Source of the DNA: Pseudomonadota bacterium
GTDB lineage: Bacteria > Pseudomonadota > Alphaproteobacteria > Acetobacterales > Acetobacteraceae
Direction: 5' to 3'
DNA length: 12,574 bases
NCBI GenBank assembly: GCA_021784255.1
Contig: JAJXSZ010000050.1
Span: 1-12,574 of the forward strand
The notes beneath the pieces were generated by a model. It worked only from the letters and a program-made list of their open reading frames with translations, was not told the DNA's origin and did no database searches. The position numbers were made by a program, and so were the translations under genes. This document shows positions 12,573-12,574 of the stretch, piece after piece. Positions within the stretch are counted from its first letter, which is position 1. Each line of letters starts with the position of its first letter.

Positions 12573-12574
12573 GC

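Larger units (their letters stand above)
12454..12574 (+). other. Intergenic tail with no gene seen
   Basis: The last 121 bases contain no convincing coding frame on either strand. They hold the small hairpin at 12488-12502 and the direct repeat at 12541-12572, described separately. The next gene presumably starts beyond the edge. Confidence 0.5.

Noticed and set aside
1..12574. CRISPR array, tRNA genes, insertion sequence ends, toxin-antitoxin or defence genes
   Set aside because: I looked for spaced repeats, cloverleaf-like pairs with CCA ends, transposase motifs and small gene pairs, and saw none. Nearly all the sequence is accounted for by housekeeping genes.

Overview
The window is a GC-rich stretch of bacterial chromosome with almost no non-coding DNA. 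It looks alphaproteobacterial, most likely Rhodospirillales and possibly Acetobacteraceae. The grounds are the alphaproteobacterial form of aspartyl-tRNA synthetase (motif 2 reads RADRSPGEFYQLD; motif 3 reads GGSAPGIDR), a short HdaA-type DnaA-like protein starting QLALPLP, and a 47-residue protein resembling the small aa3-oxidase subunit IV of this class. The placement comes from recognised families only; no search was run.

Layout: (1) 2-223 (+), the C-terminal tail of an unidentified protein. It converges on aspS (198-1973, -) and overlaps it. (2) 1974-2097, a divergent intergenic region with three consecutive perfect stem-loops and a TTGACA box, between aspS and rnd (2098-3276, +). (3) A long minus-strand block, read from right to left: CDP-alcohol phosphatidyltransferase (10503-9928), AI-2E/PerM-type permease (9931-8828), HdaA-like AAA+ protein (8831-8070), ppk1 (8046-5821), ppx (about 5813-4308) and ppk2 (4245-3310). 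The first three genes are joined by 4-base stop/start overlaps and the rest are closely spaced, so it reads as one operon. (4) Divergent from it, purM (10601-11647, +) and purN (11644-12279, +), also overlapping by 4 bases, followed by the small membrane protein gene (12310-12453, +). (5) 12454-12574 has no convincing gene; it holds a small hairpin and a 16-base direct repeat.

Functionally the window is housekeeping: aspartyl-tRNA charging, tRNA/RNA 3' trimming, replication-initiation control, phospholipid headgroup synthesis, polyphosphate metabolism and two steps of purine synthesis. The most coherent theme is polyphosphate. PPK1 (synthesis), PPX (hydrolysis) and PPK2 (use of polyP to phosphorylate nucleotides, or the reverse) lie consecutively on one strand, behind a DnaA regulator. 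I see no mobile element, CRISPR array, tRNA or rRNA gene, toxin-antitoxin pair or defence system, and I do not claim a new system. The points that most merit a second look are the hairpin cluster between aspS and rnd, the hairpin covering the ppk1 ribosome-binding site across the hdaA stop codon, the residues that predict a non-discriminating AspRS, and the acidic repeat tail of HdaA.
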